Shown here: piece by piece, positions 18,353-27,740 of the stretch
Layout of the letters: every line of letters begins with the position of its first letter
Numbering within the stretch: the stretch's first letter is position 1
DNA from: Shewanella intestini
GTDB taxonomy: Bacteria; Pseudomonadota; Gammaproteobacteria; Enterobacterales; Shewanellaceae
DNA length: 38,584 nt
Direction of reading: 5' to 3'
Assembly (NCBI RefSeq): GCF_018221465.1
Contig: NZ_JAAIKR010000021.1
Span: 1 to 38,584, forward strand
Position numbers and translations under genes: made by a program
The notes under the pieces: generated by a model
Databases searched by the model: none
Told to the model about the DNA's origin: nothing
The model's input: only the letters and a program-made list of their open reading frames with translations

Positions 18353-18847
18353 ATGCCAGATGTCACCATTTACTACCTTGAAATGACAAGCCCTGAAGCC
18401 TTATTGCCAAAGCATGACTCAAAAGGATTAATCATTTCCCAAGCACAAATAAAACAGTATCAATTTAACCGTTTTTTATATGCCTTTGTTGGGCAAGCTT
18501 GGCAATGGACCGATAAGCTCAAATGGACAAACAAACAATGGCAACAATATAGTGAAGCGGATAATTTACATCTTTATGTCGCCTACTTGGAGGGGTCACC
18601 AGCAGGTTACTTTGAGCTACAACAAGAAGGAGGGAACATTGAATTAATGTATTTTGGTATGGGAGAAAAATTTATTGGCAAAGGCTTAGGAGGATATTTA
18701 CTCAGCAAAGCAATTAGCACAGCATGGGAAATCGATGGCATTAAACGATTATCGGTCAACACCTGCTCACTTGATCACCCTAACGCACTTAACAATTACC
18801 TAGCTAGAGGCTTTAAACTATATAAAACAGAAATTGAATCGACTTAA
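18353..18847 (+). CDS. GNAT-family N-acetyltransferase
   Basis: A 164-residue acyl-CoA-dependent acetyltransferase with unknown substrate. The acetyl-CoA binding motif A is clear (GMGEKFIGKGLGGYLLSKAI, about residues 102-121), preceded by the beta strand GNIELMYF and followed by motif B features (NTCSLDHPNALNNYLARGFKLY). The segment QAWQWTDKLKWTNKQW near the middle is aromatic-rich. No ribosome site stands before this ATG, and only 43 bases separate it from the asnB terminator, so a short or nearly leaderless transcript is likely; ATG ten codons on is an alternative. Confidence 0.85.
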   Translation: MPDVTIYYLEMTSPEALLPKHDSKGLIISQAQIKQYQFNRFLYAFVGQAWQWTDKLKWTNKQWQQYSEADNLHLYVAYLEGSPAGYFELQQEGGNIELMYFGMGEKFIGKGLGGYLLSKAISTAWEIDGIKRLSVNTCSLDHPNALNNYLARGFKLYKTEIEST

Positions 18848-18882
18848 ACAAGTTTTAGAATATTACCAACGTACAAACATAT

Positions 18883-19077
18883 TTATTTGATATTAAAGCT
18901 GCCACCGGCTCTAAATTTGAGGGTTTGAAGTAAATCATTTTTTTGACTATCACTCATATAATGCCAAGCTAAAATTTCTTCAAGTGAACGAAAACATCCA
19001 ACACAAGTGTCGTTGTTATCTAAACAGCAGTTTCGCCGACAAGGTGAAACAACACGGCTATTATCTTTAAGTAACAT
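18883..19077 (-). CDS. DUF1289 family small cysteine-rich protein
   Basis: From the ATG at 19077 (AGGA 8 bases upstream) this is a 64-residue protein. Cysteines at 13, 17, 18, 25 and 28 in SPCRRNCCLDNNDTCVGCFRS, followed by LEEILAWHYMS, are the hallmark of DUF1289, thought to bind a metal. An ATG 26 codons upstream gives 90 residues, but the extra part has no ribosome site and is unlike the family. Molecular function is unknown. Confidence 0.85.
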   Translation of the reverse strand: MLLKDNSRVVSPCRRNCCLDNNDTCVGCFRSLEEILAWHYMSDSQKNDLLQTLKFRAGGSFNIK

Positions 19078-19179
19078 AAAACAAATCCTGCAAAGCGAGT
19101 CAATCATGCCTATAACACTGAGTATAGTCCGCAATTGACAAGCTTGTACTAGCAAGTTTGTTGTTTAAGAAGCGATAAA

Positions 19180-19878
19180 TTAACCCACTAGTGCGGCGAA
19201 TAAACCAATTAAACCACCAAATACCCCGCCCCACACCACTAACCAACCTAAGTGTTGACGGATCATATCTTGTACAATTTGTTTAACTAACTCAGGAGTG
19301 AGCTCATTCAAGCGTTGCTCAACAATTTGCGCCACTTTAGTTTGCATACTGGCTTTCAATTCTGGATTGTCTAATTCATTCATTAAAATAGTATTAAACT
19401 CTTCACTTTCAGAAAGCGCGACTAATGAAGACTTCATTTTTTCTATAAAGGGGTCTTTCAAAGGCACAAGCGCCTCTGAACCACCAAACATGGCTAACAT
19501 TCCGCCTAATGAAGATTGTTCAACGGTCTTTACTAGCGCATCAAACGAAGGGGCTAAATCAACTTTATCAATGACAGGAGCAAGGTTTAAATGGCTTGAA
19601 TCTTTGCTCGTTAAAAAGCGATCAATATTCTCTTGAGTAAAAAACTGCTCCATCATTAATTGATGGATTGCGATTTTAAACTCTTCAAATCTAGATGGAA
19701 TCACACCTGAACCATACAAACCAGGCACCTTCTCAAATAACATGTGAATTGCTAACCAATTGGTTATCGCACCTGACAAGGCAAACATGCCCATTGTAAA
19801 AATGATCGGTTGCGCCATGAAATAGCCAACAATAATTAAAATAGTTGCTAGCAGGTTAGTTATCACGCTCTTGTTCAA
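19180..19878 (-). CDS. DUF445 family inner-membrane protein
   Basis: The 232-residue protein has two N-terminal hydrophobic segments (about 5-40, with GAITNWLAIHMLFEKVPG, the DUF445 signature). A helical soluble middle holds long amphipathic stretches. A C-terminal hydrophobic hairpin (about 212-232, GGVFGGLIGLFAALVG) closes the protein. The start codon is TTG, backed by GAGGA 7 bases upstream. Function is unknown; relatives are predicted membrane-curvature or stability proteins, which is inference. Only about 100 bases separate it from the DUF1289 gene, so the two may share a transcript. Confidence 0.82.
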   Translation of the reverse strand: MNKSVITNLLATILIIVGYFMAQPIIFTMGMFALSGAITNWLAIHMLFEKVPGLYGSGVIPSRFEEFKIAIHQLMMEQFFTQENIDRFLTSKDSSHLNLAPVIDKVDLAPSFDALVKTVEQSSLGGMLAMFGGSEALVPLKDPFIEKMKSSLVALSESEEFNTILMNELDNPELKASMQTKVAQIVEQRLNELTPELVKQIVQDMIRQHLGWLVVWGGVFGGLIGLFAALVG

Positions 19879-19894
19879 TTGAAAATCCTCAAAA

Positions 19895-19934
19895 TAAAAA
19901 ACTCAGCTATTTTACAGACAAATAGCTGAGTTTT
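19895..19934 (-). terminator. Terminator of the small GNAT gene
   Basis: Perfect 13-bp arms AAAACTCAGCTAT and ATAGCTGAGTTTT around an 11-base loop, with six Ts on the minus strand. It separates the gene at 19987 from DUF445. Confidence 0.85.
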
Positions 19935-19986
19935 AAAAGCCTGCAAGCTGATCTAATTTAAGGTGCTGATCAATTTTTTAGCTGAA

Positions 19987-20367
19987 TTAAGATGCAACGA
20001 GTTCATCTTGTTGAGGTTCATTTGAATTGATCAATATGACTTCGGTGCCGTCGGCCAACTGTTTGGCTTTGAGTAGCATTTGCTGAGCAATATTGTCATC
20101 TTTATATTCATCGATGACATAGGTGTCTTCTAAATGCCAAACTGGTTTTAAAAAGATAGAGGAATAAGAAGGGTAAAGCTGAATAAAGCCGATTAAACTG
20201 TCATGGTTAACGGCAACAAAAATGATAGAATCATTTTCAGAAAGACGGCTAATTAAAAAACGTCGACACGCTTGGTAATCTTTTTCTTGCCCAAGTTGTG
20301 AACGATATTGGTTCAGTAAATGACTGAGCGGCTCTAAGTCTAAGCCAGAAGCGAGGCGTATGTGCAT
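19987..20367 (-). CDS. Short GNAT-like acetyltransferase
   Basis: A 126-residue protein with a GNAT N-terminal half: MHIRLASGLDLEPLSHLL, then a strand segment IIFVAVNHDSLIGFIQLYPSYSS and WHLEDTYVIDEY, where motif A should begin. The usual glycine-rich acetyl-CoA loop (Q/R-x-x-G-x-G/A) reads DDNIAQQ instead, and the motif B end is replaced by a polar tail. It is shorter than typical GNAT enzymes (about 145-170) and may be inactive or regulatory. AAGGA lies 6 bases before the ATG. A perfect palindrome sits in its promoter region. Confidence 0.75.
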   Translation of the reverse strand: MHIRLASGLDLEPLSHLLNQYRSQLGQEKDYQACRRFLISRLSENDSIIFVAVNHDSLIGFIQLYPSYSSIFLKPVWHLEDTYVIDEYKDDNIAQQMLLKAKQLADGTEVILINSNEPQQDELVAS

Positions 20368-20402
20368 ATTTCATCCTTGAATTACGTTTTTATAAACAGA
20401 GT

Positions 20403-20420
20403 ATTGTACTAAAGTACAAT
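20403..20420. promoter_or_regulatory. Perfect 18-bp palindrome, operator-like
   Basis: ATTGTACT-AA-AGTACAAT is a perfect inverted repeat 35 bases upstream of the short GNAT gene. On the minus strand its TTGTAC could be a -35 with TTTATA 17 bases on. A dimeric regulator would be expected; I do not recognise the motif. Confidence 0.5.
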
Positions 20421-20684
20421 GTATTGTGCTTGGTTCAATGTTGTCGATAAAATAAATCAACAAAACCATTTTCATTGATAAGCCAACAAAAATAATAACA
20501 TTCCCAACACGCGTAACGCGCACGGCTTAACGCATAAAAAGCATTTCTTTACATAATGTTAACCAAATACTGGTGTTTTGTCCATGCAAAAATCATAGAC
20601 GATTTTGCTAAAAAAAGAGCAGGTTTTTTTATACACTATTGGTTAGAATAACGACTCGATTTCTGTTCAAAGCGAATTATTAAC
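20421..20684. other. Upstream region of the DUF748 gene
   Basis: About 260 AT-rich bases with a small GC-rich island (ACGCGTAACGCGCACGGC) at about 20510-20525. I see no gene and no clear promoter; the ATG at 20685 lacks a recognisable ribosome site. Confidence 0.35.
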
Positions 20685-23600
20685 ATGCAGCCTTTTTCGA
20701 CTATCACGTCATTTTTTTTTACTTTACCTAAGTATTTAAGGGTAAGCTGCTATCTTGCATTTGTTTATGGCCTTTTTTGCTTAACCTTAGGGTTAATCAT
20801 TCCGGCTATCGCACAAAACCAAATACCTAAACAACTTAGTGATATTACAGGCCGCCATGTGAGCCTTGACGATATTCGTTTTAACCCATTTACCTTCGAA
20901 TTGAATCTACATCAATTTCAAATTGACGCGAATGAAAATTCGCCATTTATCGGTTTTAAACATCTGTATGTGAACCTTTCACCTTGGCAATCGATTACTC
21001 ACTTTGCCGTGGTGGTAGACAAGATTGCATTAAACACTTTTCAAGCAGATATTCAACAAACCGCTAGCGATATAACCCAACCCGCTTTTAACTTCGACGA
21101 TATTATCTTGTCAGCCCAAGCACATTTTAAAAATGATAAGACCACAACACCTGAGCCTATAGGTAAGAATGACCAACAAGCTATCTTCCCTGTTATCGTC
21201 AATAATTTGTCTATGAATAACGCCGCATTAACTATCTCAGATGCGGCTACACACTCTTATTTTAGTTACCCGGACATCAATTTAACAGTTAACCACTTTA
21301 ATACTCGTGCAAATTTATTCGCTAACAAGACAGGCAATAGCGATCATAAAAATCCGAAACAAGACAATGAACTGAGCTTCTCATTACAAGATGCCAACCA
21401 AAGTCAGGTTAATATTGATGCTAATGTACAATTACAACCGCTCGCGGTAATTGGGCGAGTCAACATTGCCCATTTTGACCTGCCTTATTACTATCAATTA
21501 TTAGATCAATGGATGAAAGTCAATCTAGATACAGGTAAGTTTGACGCAACTGCGCAATTTACCTTTGGACAAACATCAGCTTCCAGTCATACCCAACACC
21601 CATCTGCGGCAATAAAAATTGCTAACGCTACAATGGCACTTAGCCAAGTGAATTTAACCCACCAGCAGCAGACAATATTTGATTTAGCAGAATTTACCCT
21701 TGCCGATATCAACGTTGATACCGCACAGCAGCAAATCAATATTGGTCAAATTAACACCCATAACAGCCATTTATTAACTCATATCAATAAGCAAGGGGTA
21801 GACTTAGCCACATTATTAACGCCTCATTTACCAAGCTCGCTAACGACTTCAACTGATGCTGTTCAAGCCAACAACTCAACAGCTAATCATAATGCTTCAA
21901 CGACAACACCAACAAACAACACCAAGGCCAATAACACTCAGGAAACGCCGCAATGGCAAGTCAAACTCGGCGGCATTAATTTAAAAAATTACAACGCGAC
22001 AGTGAACGAAACAGTTGCAACCGGCAAACCGAATCAATGGAAACTTGAAAAAATTGGTCTAACGACGGGGGCTGTCTTATCCGATTTATCCTCTGCAATT
22101 GATTATCAATTTACGATGAATATACAACAGCAGGGTCAATTAACTTCCAATGGGACAATTGATGCAAAACAACAAGCCCTAAATGCAGATTTCGCCTTAA
22201 ATAATTTCCCATTAACGGCGCTGCAAGCCTACCTTGCCCCTTATATTAATATTACGTTGAATTCAGGTGAATTTAATACCAGTGGTGACATTCACGTTGC
22301 CCCTCAAGTGAACAATGGCAATATTATTGTTCAAGGTAAAACGTCAATTAATAACCTCAATATTGAAGACAACACCATTAAAGATCCGTTGTTAACATGG
22401 GATAACATGGACTTAAGCCACTTTAAATTCAATCTACAGCAAAACGCACTAAAGATTGACCAAATTAGCTTTGAGAAATTATTTAGTAAAATTGTCATTG
22501 CTAAGGATGGTGGCAATAACATCAGTAACTTAGTTGTAGAAAAACCCCATACTGAATCACAAGCGCCAGCCCCAAAAGTGGCTTCAGAGCCACTTGCTAA
22601 TAATGCAGTCCATGCACCAAAAGCTAATACCGCGCAACAACAAACCCCATTGAGTATCGACATTAACGGCATTAACATTCACAACAGCTCAGCTTTTTTT
22701 GCCGACAATAGTCTTACTCCGCAATTTGCATCAGGCATTGAGATGCTAAATGGCAGCATCAAACATTTATCTACCACCCCAGAAACTCGTGCCAGTGTTG
22801 ATTTAAGCGGTAAAATTGACCGTTACGCGCCAATGAGTTTAAAAGGTGAAGTCAACCCGTTACTTAAGCAACCTTATGTTGATTTAAGCTTCCAGTTCAA
22901 TAAGGTCGAATTAACCTCTGTTAACCCATACTCTGGGACTTATGCGGGTTACTATATTGATAAAGGCCAATTATCAATTAACTTAAATTATAAAATTGAA
23001 AACAACGCGCTAAAAGGCAGTAATCACGTGGTCATTGATCAACTTGAACTGGGTAAACCCAGTAATAGCGACTTAGCCACCAGCCTACCAATTACTTTGG
23101 CGATTGCCTTATTACAAGACCGTCACGGTGTGATTGACTTAGGTGTTAACGTTGATGGTGACATGAACTCACCAAGCTTTAGTTTTGGTAGTGTTATCAC
23201 CAATGCAATATCAAACGTTATTACTAAAGCCGTGACAGCGCCATTTTCACTGCTTTCAGGGCTCGTTTCAGCTGATGATGATATGGAAAATATCGCCTTT
23301 AACGCTGGCGCTAAAGCACTCAGTGAAGACGCACACTCAAGCCTTGATGCATTAAGTAAAGCATTGTTAGATAGACCTTTATTAAAAGTCAGTCTTAAAG
23401 GTTCGGTAGATAAAACAGCTGACAGTCAAGTGCTGCAAATACAGCAATTAAATCAATTATTGCTCACTCAGGCTAAAATGGATTTAACCACTGATATTTC
23501 GGCTTCTAACTTACCCGCATCAGGGCCACTGATAGATTCACTAAATCAGCTATTTAACGCACAAATTACCGATAAAACAGTGACAGAAATTAGCAATATT

Positions 23601-23858
23601 ATTAAGCAAGATGTACCTGAGATCACCAATGAAGCATTGTTAACTCGGACGCATATGACCATGTATAACTTATTGCTTAGCCAGCAAATCATTACCGATG
23701 ACACCTTAGGTAACTTAGCCCAATCACGTGCAGTTAGCGTTAAGAACTACCTTGTTGAACAAGGTAAAGTGGATCCTAGTCGAGTATTTTTACTAGAAAG
23801 TCGAGTTAATTTTGCCCAAGATGCTGCAAAAGTGGTTATCGGACTAGACGCAGACTAA
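20685..23858 (+). CDS. DUF748 / AsmA-like large envelope protein
   Basis: A 1057-residue protein anchored by one N-terminal membrane helix (about 20-42) with a long periplasmic part of repeated beta strands, as in AsmA-like proteins (TamB/YhdP superfamily), which are thought to move or position lipids between membranes. The DUF748 start (ITGRHVSLDDIRFNPFTFEL) and the conserved end (TADSQVLQ, then NLAQSRAVSVKNYL and DPSRVFLLES) are clear. Two low-complexity linkers rich in Asn, Thr, Ala and Pro lie near 395-425 and 625-655. Role is inferred from family only. It is monocistronic with a terminator. Confidence 0.85.
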   Translation: MQPFSTITSFFFTLPKYLRVSCYLAFVYGLFCLTLGLIIPAIAQNQIPKQLSDITGRHVSLDDIRFNPFTFELNLHQFQIDANENSPFIGFKHLYVNLSPWQSITHFAVVVDKIALNTFQADIQQTASDITQPAFNFDDIILSAQAHFKNDKTTTPEPIGKNDQQAIFPVIVNNLSMNNAALTISDAATHSYFSYPDINLTVNHFNTRANLFANKTGNSDHKNPKQDNELSFSLQDANQSQVNIDANVQLQPLAVIGRVNIAHFDLPYYYQLLDQWMKVNLDTGKFDATAQFTFGQTSASSHTQHPSAAIKIANATMALSQVNLTHQQQTIFDLAEFTLADINVDTAQQQINIGQINTHNSHLLTHINKQGVDLATLLTPHLPSSLTTSTDAVQANNSTANHNASTTTPTNNTKANNTQETPQWQVKLGGINLKNYNATVNETVATGKPNQWKLEKIGLTTGAVLSDLSSAIDYQFTMNIQQQGQLTSNGTIDAKQQALNADFALNNFPLTALQAYLAPYINITLNSGEFNTSGDIHVAPQVNNGNIIVQGKTSINNLNIEDNTIKDPLLTWDNMDLSHFKFNLQQNALKIDQISFEKLFSKIVIAKDGGNNISNLVVEKPHTESQAPAPKVASEPLANNAVHAPKANTAQQQTPLSIDINGINIHNSSAFFADNSLTPQFASGIEMLNGSIKHLSTTPETRASVDLSGKIDRYAPMSLKGEVNPLLKQPYVDLSFQFNKVELTSVNPYSGTYAGYYIDKGQLSINLNYKIENNALKGSNHVVIDQLELGKPSNSDLATSLPITLAIALLQDRHGVIDLGVNVDGDMNSPSFSFGSVITNAISNVITKAVTAPFSLLSGLVSADDDMENIAFNAGAKALSEDAHSSLDALSKALLDRPLLKVSLKGSVDKTADSQVLQIQQLNQLLLTQAKMDLTTDISASNLPASGPLIDSLNQLFNAQITDKTVTEISNIIKQDVPEITNEALLTRTHMTMYNLLLSQQIITDDTLGNLAQSRAVSVKNYLVEQGKVDPSRVFLLESRVNFAQDAAKVVIGLDAD

Positions 23859-23867
23859 CCCTTTTCT

Positions 23868-23904
23868 AAAGCCCATATCTCACTCAAGCAGGTATGGGCT
23901 TTTT
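23868..23904 (+). terminator. Terminator of the DUF748 gene
   Basis: AAAGCCCATA and TATGGGCTTT pair (10 bp) around a 15-base loop, followed by Ts. Confidence 0.85.
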
Positions 23905-23989
23905 GTCACCTCATCAGCCTCCCCTCTTTAAAGTGTGACCGACTTCAAGTAAAATCGGCAGCAAAAATAAATAAACTATCTGAGGTATT

Positions 23990-24346
23990 ATGTTTATCAT
24001 TCGCTGGCTACTAGGCCGAATCATTTTATTTTTTGACTTTGTGTTTGCGCCTAAAAGAAAACAACGCCCAATTGCTGAGCAACAACGCCTTGATGAACAA
24101 ACCCAAACAATGGCGTTATATCAATATCAGGCCTGTCCATTTTGCGTCAAAGTGCGCCGTGAAATGTGCCGTCAAAATATCAACATCAACACCATTGATG
24201 CTAAAACTGAGCCGCATAAAGCTGAGCTAGTTGCACAAGGCGGTAAACTACAAGTGCCTTGCTTAAAAATCGTTGAAAACGGCCAAGCAACATGGTTATA
24301 TGAATCTAAAGAAATTATTAACTATCTTAATCAACGCTTTGCATAA
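23990..24346 (+). CDS. Membrane-tethered glutaredoxin-like protein
   Basis: The 118 residues start with a hydrophobic helix (about 3-20), then a basic linker and a thioredoxin-fold domain (about 40-118). The redox motif CPFC (C49, C52), the cis-proline site QVPCLK and the C-terminal YESKEIINYL match glutaredoxins with a GST-like N-terminal domain. With a positive stretch after the helix, the catalytic domain should face the cytoplasm. It probably reduces disulphides with glutathione. GAGG stands 4 bases before the ATG. Confidence 0.88.
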   Translation: MFIIRWLLGRIILFFDFVFAPKRKQRPIAEQQRLDEQTQTMALYQYQACPFCVKVRREMCRQNININTIDAKTEPHKAELVAQGGKLQVPCLKIVENGQATWLYESKEIINYLNQRFA

Positions 24347-24401
24347 GTGCTGATTAAAGCATTATCAAACTAATCGACACTTATCAGTGACAATGTCGCC
24401 A

Positions 24402-24435
24402 GCCCTTGAAGATGTATTTATATTTAATCAAGGGC
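24402..24435. other. Inverted repeat between glutaredoxin and lipoprotein genes
   Basis: GCCCTTGA and TCAAGGGC, 8-bp arms around 18 bases. No T run follows, so it is not a standard terminator. Confidence 0.45.
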
Positions 24436-24493
24436 GCTAATGACAACGCTTATTTCTTTTATCAAGCCATTATAAAACGGTTGAGAATCCCCC

Positions 24494-24937
24494 ATGATAA
24501 GGCTAATCCTATTAATCACCGTGCTTTCACTTGCCGCTTGCAGTACCAATCAAGCAGACCCTTATGAATTTGCCGGCCAATACAAAGATCGATTTGCGAC
24601 TCAAATTAAAGGTCAAGATATAAAACTGTTTACCTACAAGGCCCACCTTGCCAATTCATCGACACGAGGGTTAAACGATAACCGCAACTCGCCACAGATT
24701 AATCGTAAAAACCAAGATGCAATTAGCTACGCACGGGAACAAGCGGCTAAGCAAGATCACCTTGAACGTTGGCAACAAAATGTTGAACTTGGATTAGTGA
24801 ACACATTAGCCATGAGCGGTTTTTGTCAAACAGGGTACATTGAACTAAGCCGCTATATCGGTGCAGATAGAGCTGAAATACGCGGAGAATGCAAAGAAGG
24901 GGCAACACAAGCTGATATCGTTAAGTTTGGCTATTAG
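24494..24937 (+). CDS. Small putative lipoprotein, unknown function
   Basis: The 147-residue protein has a lipoprotein signal peptide with lipobox LAAC (Cys at about residue 16), so it should be lipid-anchored. The mature part is polar and helical, with two further cysteines near the C-terminus (SGFCQTG and GECKEG) that may pair. I do not recognise the family. The ribosome site is weak (GAG, 8 bases before the ATG). Confidence 0.75.
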   Translation: MIRLILLITVLSLAACSTNQADPYEFAGQYKDRFATQIKGQDIKLFTYKAHLANSSTRGLNDNRNSPQINRKNQDAISYAREQAAKQDHLERWQQNVELGLVNTLAMSGFCQTGYIELSRYIGADRAEIRGECKEGATQADIVKFGY

Positions 24938-25088
24938 TGCTAAGAAGTTAACTAGCGTGTCCAGTTTTCATGTTATCATTGCGCATCAGTGTCGTTAATA
25001 AACAACATTCACTTTGCAAGTATCAGCGATTAAAATGCAATTTGTCTTTCACATCGCAGCATATTTTTGACCTATTTAGAGTTACCCG

Positions 25089-25277
25089 ATGAATAAAAAA
25101 CAGCAAATGATTAAGAAAATGGCTAAGCGAGCGAAAGCCAAGTCGAATAAGGTTGTGCAACCTAACCCAAGTAGCAAGCCCAAAGAACGCTACATTTCTA
25201 AAGCTGAGCGTGAAAAAATCGCTGCAGAAGAAGCGGCAAAACAAACAGATGCACCAATAACGACTGAAGAGTCTTAA
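25089..25277 (+). CDS. DUF2986 small basic protein
   Basis: A 62-residue protein. The N-terminal half is strongly basic (MNKKQQMIKKMAKRAKAK), then PNPSSKPKERYISKAERE leads to an acidic C-terminal tail. This fits DUF2986, small proteins found in Shewanella, Vibrio and relatives with no known function. The basic start could bind nucleic acid; that is inference. A terminator follows 30 bases later. Confidence 0.8.
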   Translation: MNKKQQMIKKMAKRAKAKSNKVVQPNPSSKPKERYISKAEREKIAAEEAAKQTDAPITTEES

Positions 25278-25306
25278 ATTCGCCATACAGGCATTCAAAC
25301 ACCCAT

Positions 25307-25335
25307 AAAAATAGCCTCATAATGAGGCCATTTTT
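25307..25335. terminator. Bidirectional terminator between DUF2986 and MATE genes
   Basis: AAAAATAGCCTCAT and ATGAGGCCATTTTT, 14-base arms with one mismatch, As left and Ts right; convergent genes share it. Confidence 0.85.
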
Positions 25336-25360
25336 ATATTAATGACTCCATAACTCACCT

Positions 25361-26884
25361 TTAATTACTTGGCCGTGTTTTAGTGTCATTAAAGGGATCA
25401 CTATCATCAGTGTCTTTATCTTGAAATGGATCTTCTTCAAGCTGTGCAATTTGCGCGCAAGCAGACGATAAAGGCGCCGAACTAATCCCCGTCTCTGAAA
25501 TAGATTCGTCCAAATTAATCGCGCCAACAGCAACCGGATTAGCGTGTGTTTGTTGCTTAGCCAATAATGCAAGTTTATCAACATGGCGATAAGCCATCCA
25601 CACTCCCATCACACCAAAGATAATCGAGCCAATCACTTGACCAATTAATACTCCGTGTATACCGCCTAATTGAGCGCCAAAGTACACAAACGGGATAGTC
25701 CCAATAGTCGCTTTACCGACATTAAACAAGGTTGAATACTTAGCTTTACCCAGATTATTGAACGAAGCATTAGCCACAAATAAAATGCCTGAAAAGATAA
25801 AGAACACCGCAATGAATTGGCAAAAGAACAAAATAATATCCGCAGCATCACCTTGCATATCAAACACAGTTATAATCTGATTACTCAGTAAAAATAATAT
25901 CAGCGACATGGTCAACACGAACACAATACAAAATTGAATCGCTTTGGTTAACGTCTCTTTCACGCGGTCAAAATCATGCGCGCCATAGTTTTGGCCGACA
26001 ATCGGCCCTATTGCACCAGACAGTGCAAATATCATCCCAAACGTCACCGGAATAAGCCTACCAAGTACCGCCCAACCCGCAACATAACTGTCACCAAAAT
26101 CTGCAATGGCGCGGGTTACAACAGCATTACCTATCGGGGTGGCAATGTTCGTCAACATCGCAGGTCCCGCAATGGCAAAAATAGTCGGTAAATCCTCATA
26201 AAACTCTTTAAGGCTAAACCTATCCATCAATTCGTGTTTTACAATAACCCCGTAACCCGAGATAAATAATACCGCAAAACGTGAAAACACTGAGGCAACC
26301 GCGGCGCCTTCAATGCCCATTGAAAACATAAAAATAAATATTGGGTCTAGTACCGCATTCACCCCGCCACCAGCAAGCGTAGACATCATTGACAACTTAG
26401 CGTCACCCACGGCACGTAATGCCCCGCCAAGTGCCATTGCTAATGAAATAACGGGTAATGAAGGCACTAAAATATATAAGTAGCTTTGTGCCATCTGCGC
26501 AGTTTTACCTGTTGCACCAATTAAGCTCAGTATTTCAGGTATATACATCAACACGGTAATGGTGACTAATATGCTAGTGATAACCGTCACCACCGCGCTA
26601 TTTAAAAATAATCGTTTCGCTAATTTGTTCTGTTTTGCCCCAACTGACTTTGATACCAACGCCCCCAGCGCAATGGATAAACCAATTCCAATCGAGGTAG
26701 TGAAAAAAGAAATGGTGCCCGCATACCCCACCGCTGCAGCAAGTTCTTGCTCACCTAATAAGCTCAAGAAGAAGATATCAAGCAAGTCAACAACAAATAA
26801 CGCTGAGATACCAATGGCAGCAGTCGAGCTCATCACTAAAATGTGACGTAATATAGAACCTTCAACAAATTTGGCAGCGGTCAT
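25361..26884 (-). CDS. MATE family efflux transporter
   Basis: Twelve-helix inner-membrane exporter that expels drugs or metabolites by Na+ or H+ antiport. The 507 residues show two homologous halves, each with MATE features (GYAGTISFFTTSIGIGLSIA; GAIGPIVGQNYGAHDFDR) and the loop LGGALRAVGDAKLSM. The substrate cannot be told. The last 60 residues form an acidic, disordered tail (DSDPFNDTKTRPSN) longer than in most MATE proteins. It starts 7 bases after the stop of the channel gene upstream, so the two form an operon. Confidence 0.92.
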   Translation of the reverse strand: MTAAKFVEGSILRHILVMSSTAAIGISALFVVDLLDIFFLSLLGEQELAAAVGYAGTISFFTTSIGIGLSIALGALVSKSVGAKQNKLAKRLFLNSAVVTVITSILVTITVLMYIPEILSLIGATGKTAQMAQSYLYILVPSLPVISLAMALGGALRAVGDAKLSMMSTLAGGGVNAVLDPIFIFMFSMGIEGAAVASVFSRFAVLFISGYGVIVKHELMDRFSLKEFYEDLPTIFAIAGPAMLTNIATPIGNAVVTRAIADFGDSYVAGWAVLGRLIPVTFGMIFALSGAIGPIVGQNYGAHDFDRVKETLTKAIQFCIVFVLTMSLILFLLSNQIITVFDMQGDAADIILFFCQFIAVFFIFSGILFVANASFNNLGKAKYSTLFNVGKATIGTIPFVYFGAQLGGIHGVLIGQVIGSIIFGVMGVWMAYRHVDKLALLAKQQTHANPVAVGAINLDESISETGISSAPLSSACAQIAQLEEDPFQDKDTDDSDPFNDTKTRPSN

Positions 26885-26891
26885 TAATCAA

Positions 26892-27740
26892 TTAATCCTT
26901 TTGGTGTAAATCCATTTGTTCGAGTTCAGTACCACAATGGTTACAAAAACTCGCATCTTTATCATGGCCATGACGTCCACAGTTACTGCATTTTCTTAAA
27001 TCTCGCTCGCGGAGCATTTCATTAGATATTTCAGCGGTGAGTATGCCTGTTGGAATGGCTAAAATGGAGTAACCTATCAACATTGTCGCCGCAGCAATGG
27101 TTTGCCCGAGTGCTGTTTGGGGGGTAATGTCGCCATAACCAACCGTGGTAATGGTCACAATAGTCCAATACATCGCTTTAGGGATTGAACTAAAACCATT
27201 ATTTGGCCCTTCAACCACATACATAATGACACTTAACACCATGACAATAAGGCTGACAGAGAAAAAGAAAATAAAAACCTTCCTGCTCGACATCACCATA
27301 GCACGCAACAACACATTGCCATCACTTAAATATCGCAATAGTTTTAATACCCTAAACACCCTAAATAGCCGCAATACTCTTAATGCGAGTGCCACATTGG
27401 CGCCAGGGAATATTAATGCTAAGTAGCTCGGTAAAATAGAAACTAAGTCAACGACCCCAAAGAAACTACGAGCATATTGCCAACGGTTAATCGAACAATA
27501 AAGCCGCAAAACATATTCAGTAGTGAAGATGATTGTAAAGATCCATTCACTAGTACGAATTAACTCGCCATATTGTTTATGAATTGGAGCAATGGTATCA
27601 AGTAAAATTAATAGTACACTCAACACAATGCAGACCATTAAAATAATGTCAAAATACTTACCTGCGGGTGTGTCAGTTCCAAATATGATCCGACGTAACT
27701 TGTGTCTAACTGGATTATCGTTATTTGCAGAATTCGACAT
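26892..27740 (-). CDS. Voltage-gated-type K+ channel with C-terminal zinc ribbon
   Basis: Inner-membrane cation channel of 282 residues. Six membrane segments are visible. S4 carries arginines at every third position (R121, R124, R127, R130), the voltage-sensor pattern, and the pore loop has the selectivity filter TVGYGD (199-204). After the last helix, two Cys pairs (C251/C254 and C266/C269) form a zinc-ribbon-like domain with GRHGHDKDAS between. Such tails occur in some bacterial channels of unknown role. It is the first gene of an operon with the MATE exporter. Confidence 0.92.
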   Translation of the reverse strand: MSNSANNDNPVRHKLRRIIFGTDTPAGKYFDIILMVCIVLSVLLILLDTIAPIHKQYGELIRTSEWIFTIIFTTEYVLRLYCSINRWQYARSFFGVVDLVSILPSYLALIFPGANVALALRVLRLFRVFRVLKLLRYLSDGNVLLRAMVMSSRKVFIFFFSVSLIVMVLSVIMYVVEGPNNGFSSIPKAMYWTIVTITTVGYGDITPQTALGQTIAAATMLIGYSILAIPTGILTAEISNEMLRERDLRKCSNCGRHGHDKDASFCNHCGTELEQMDLHQKD

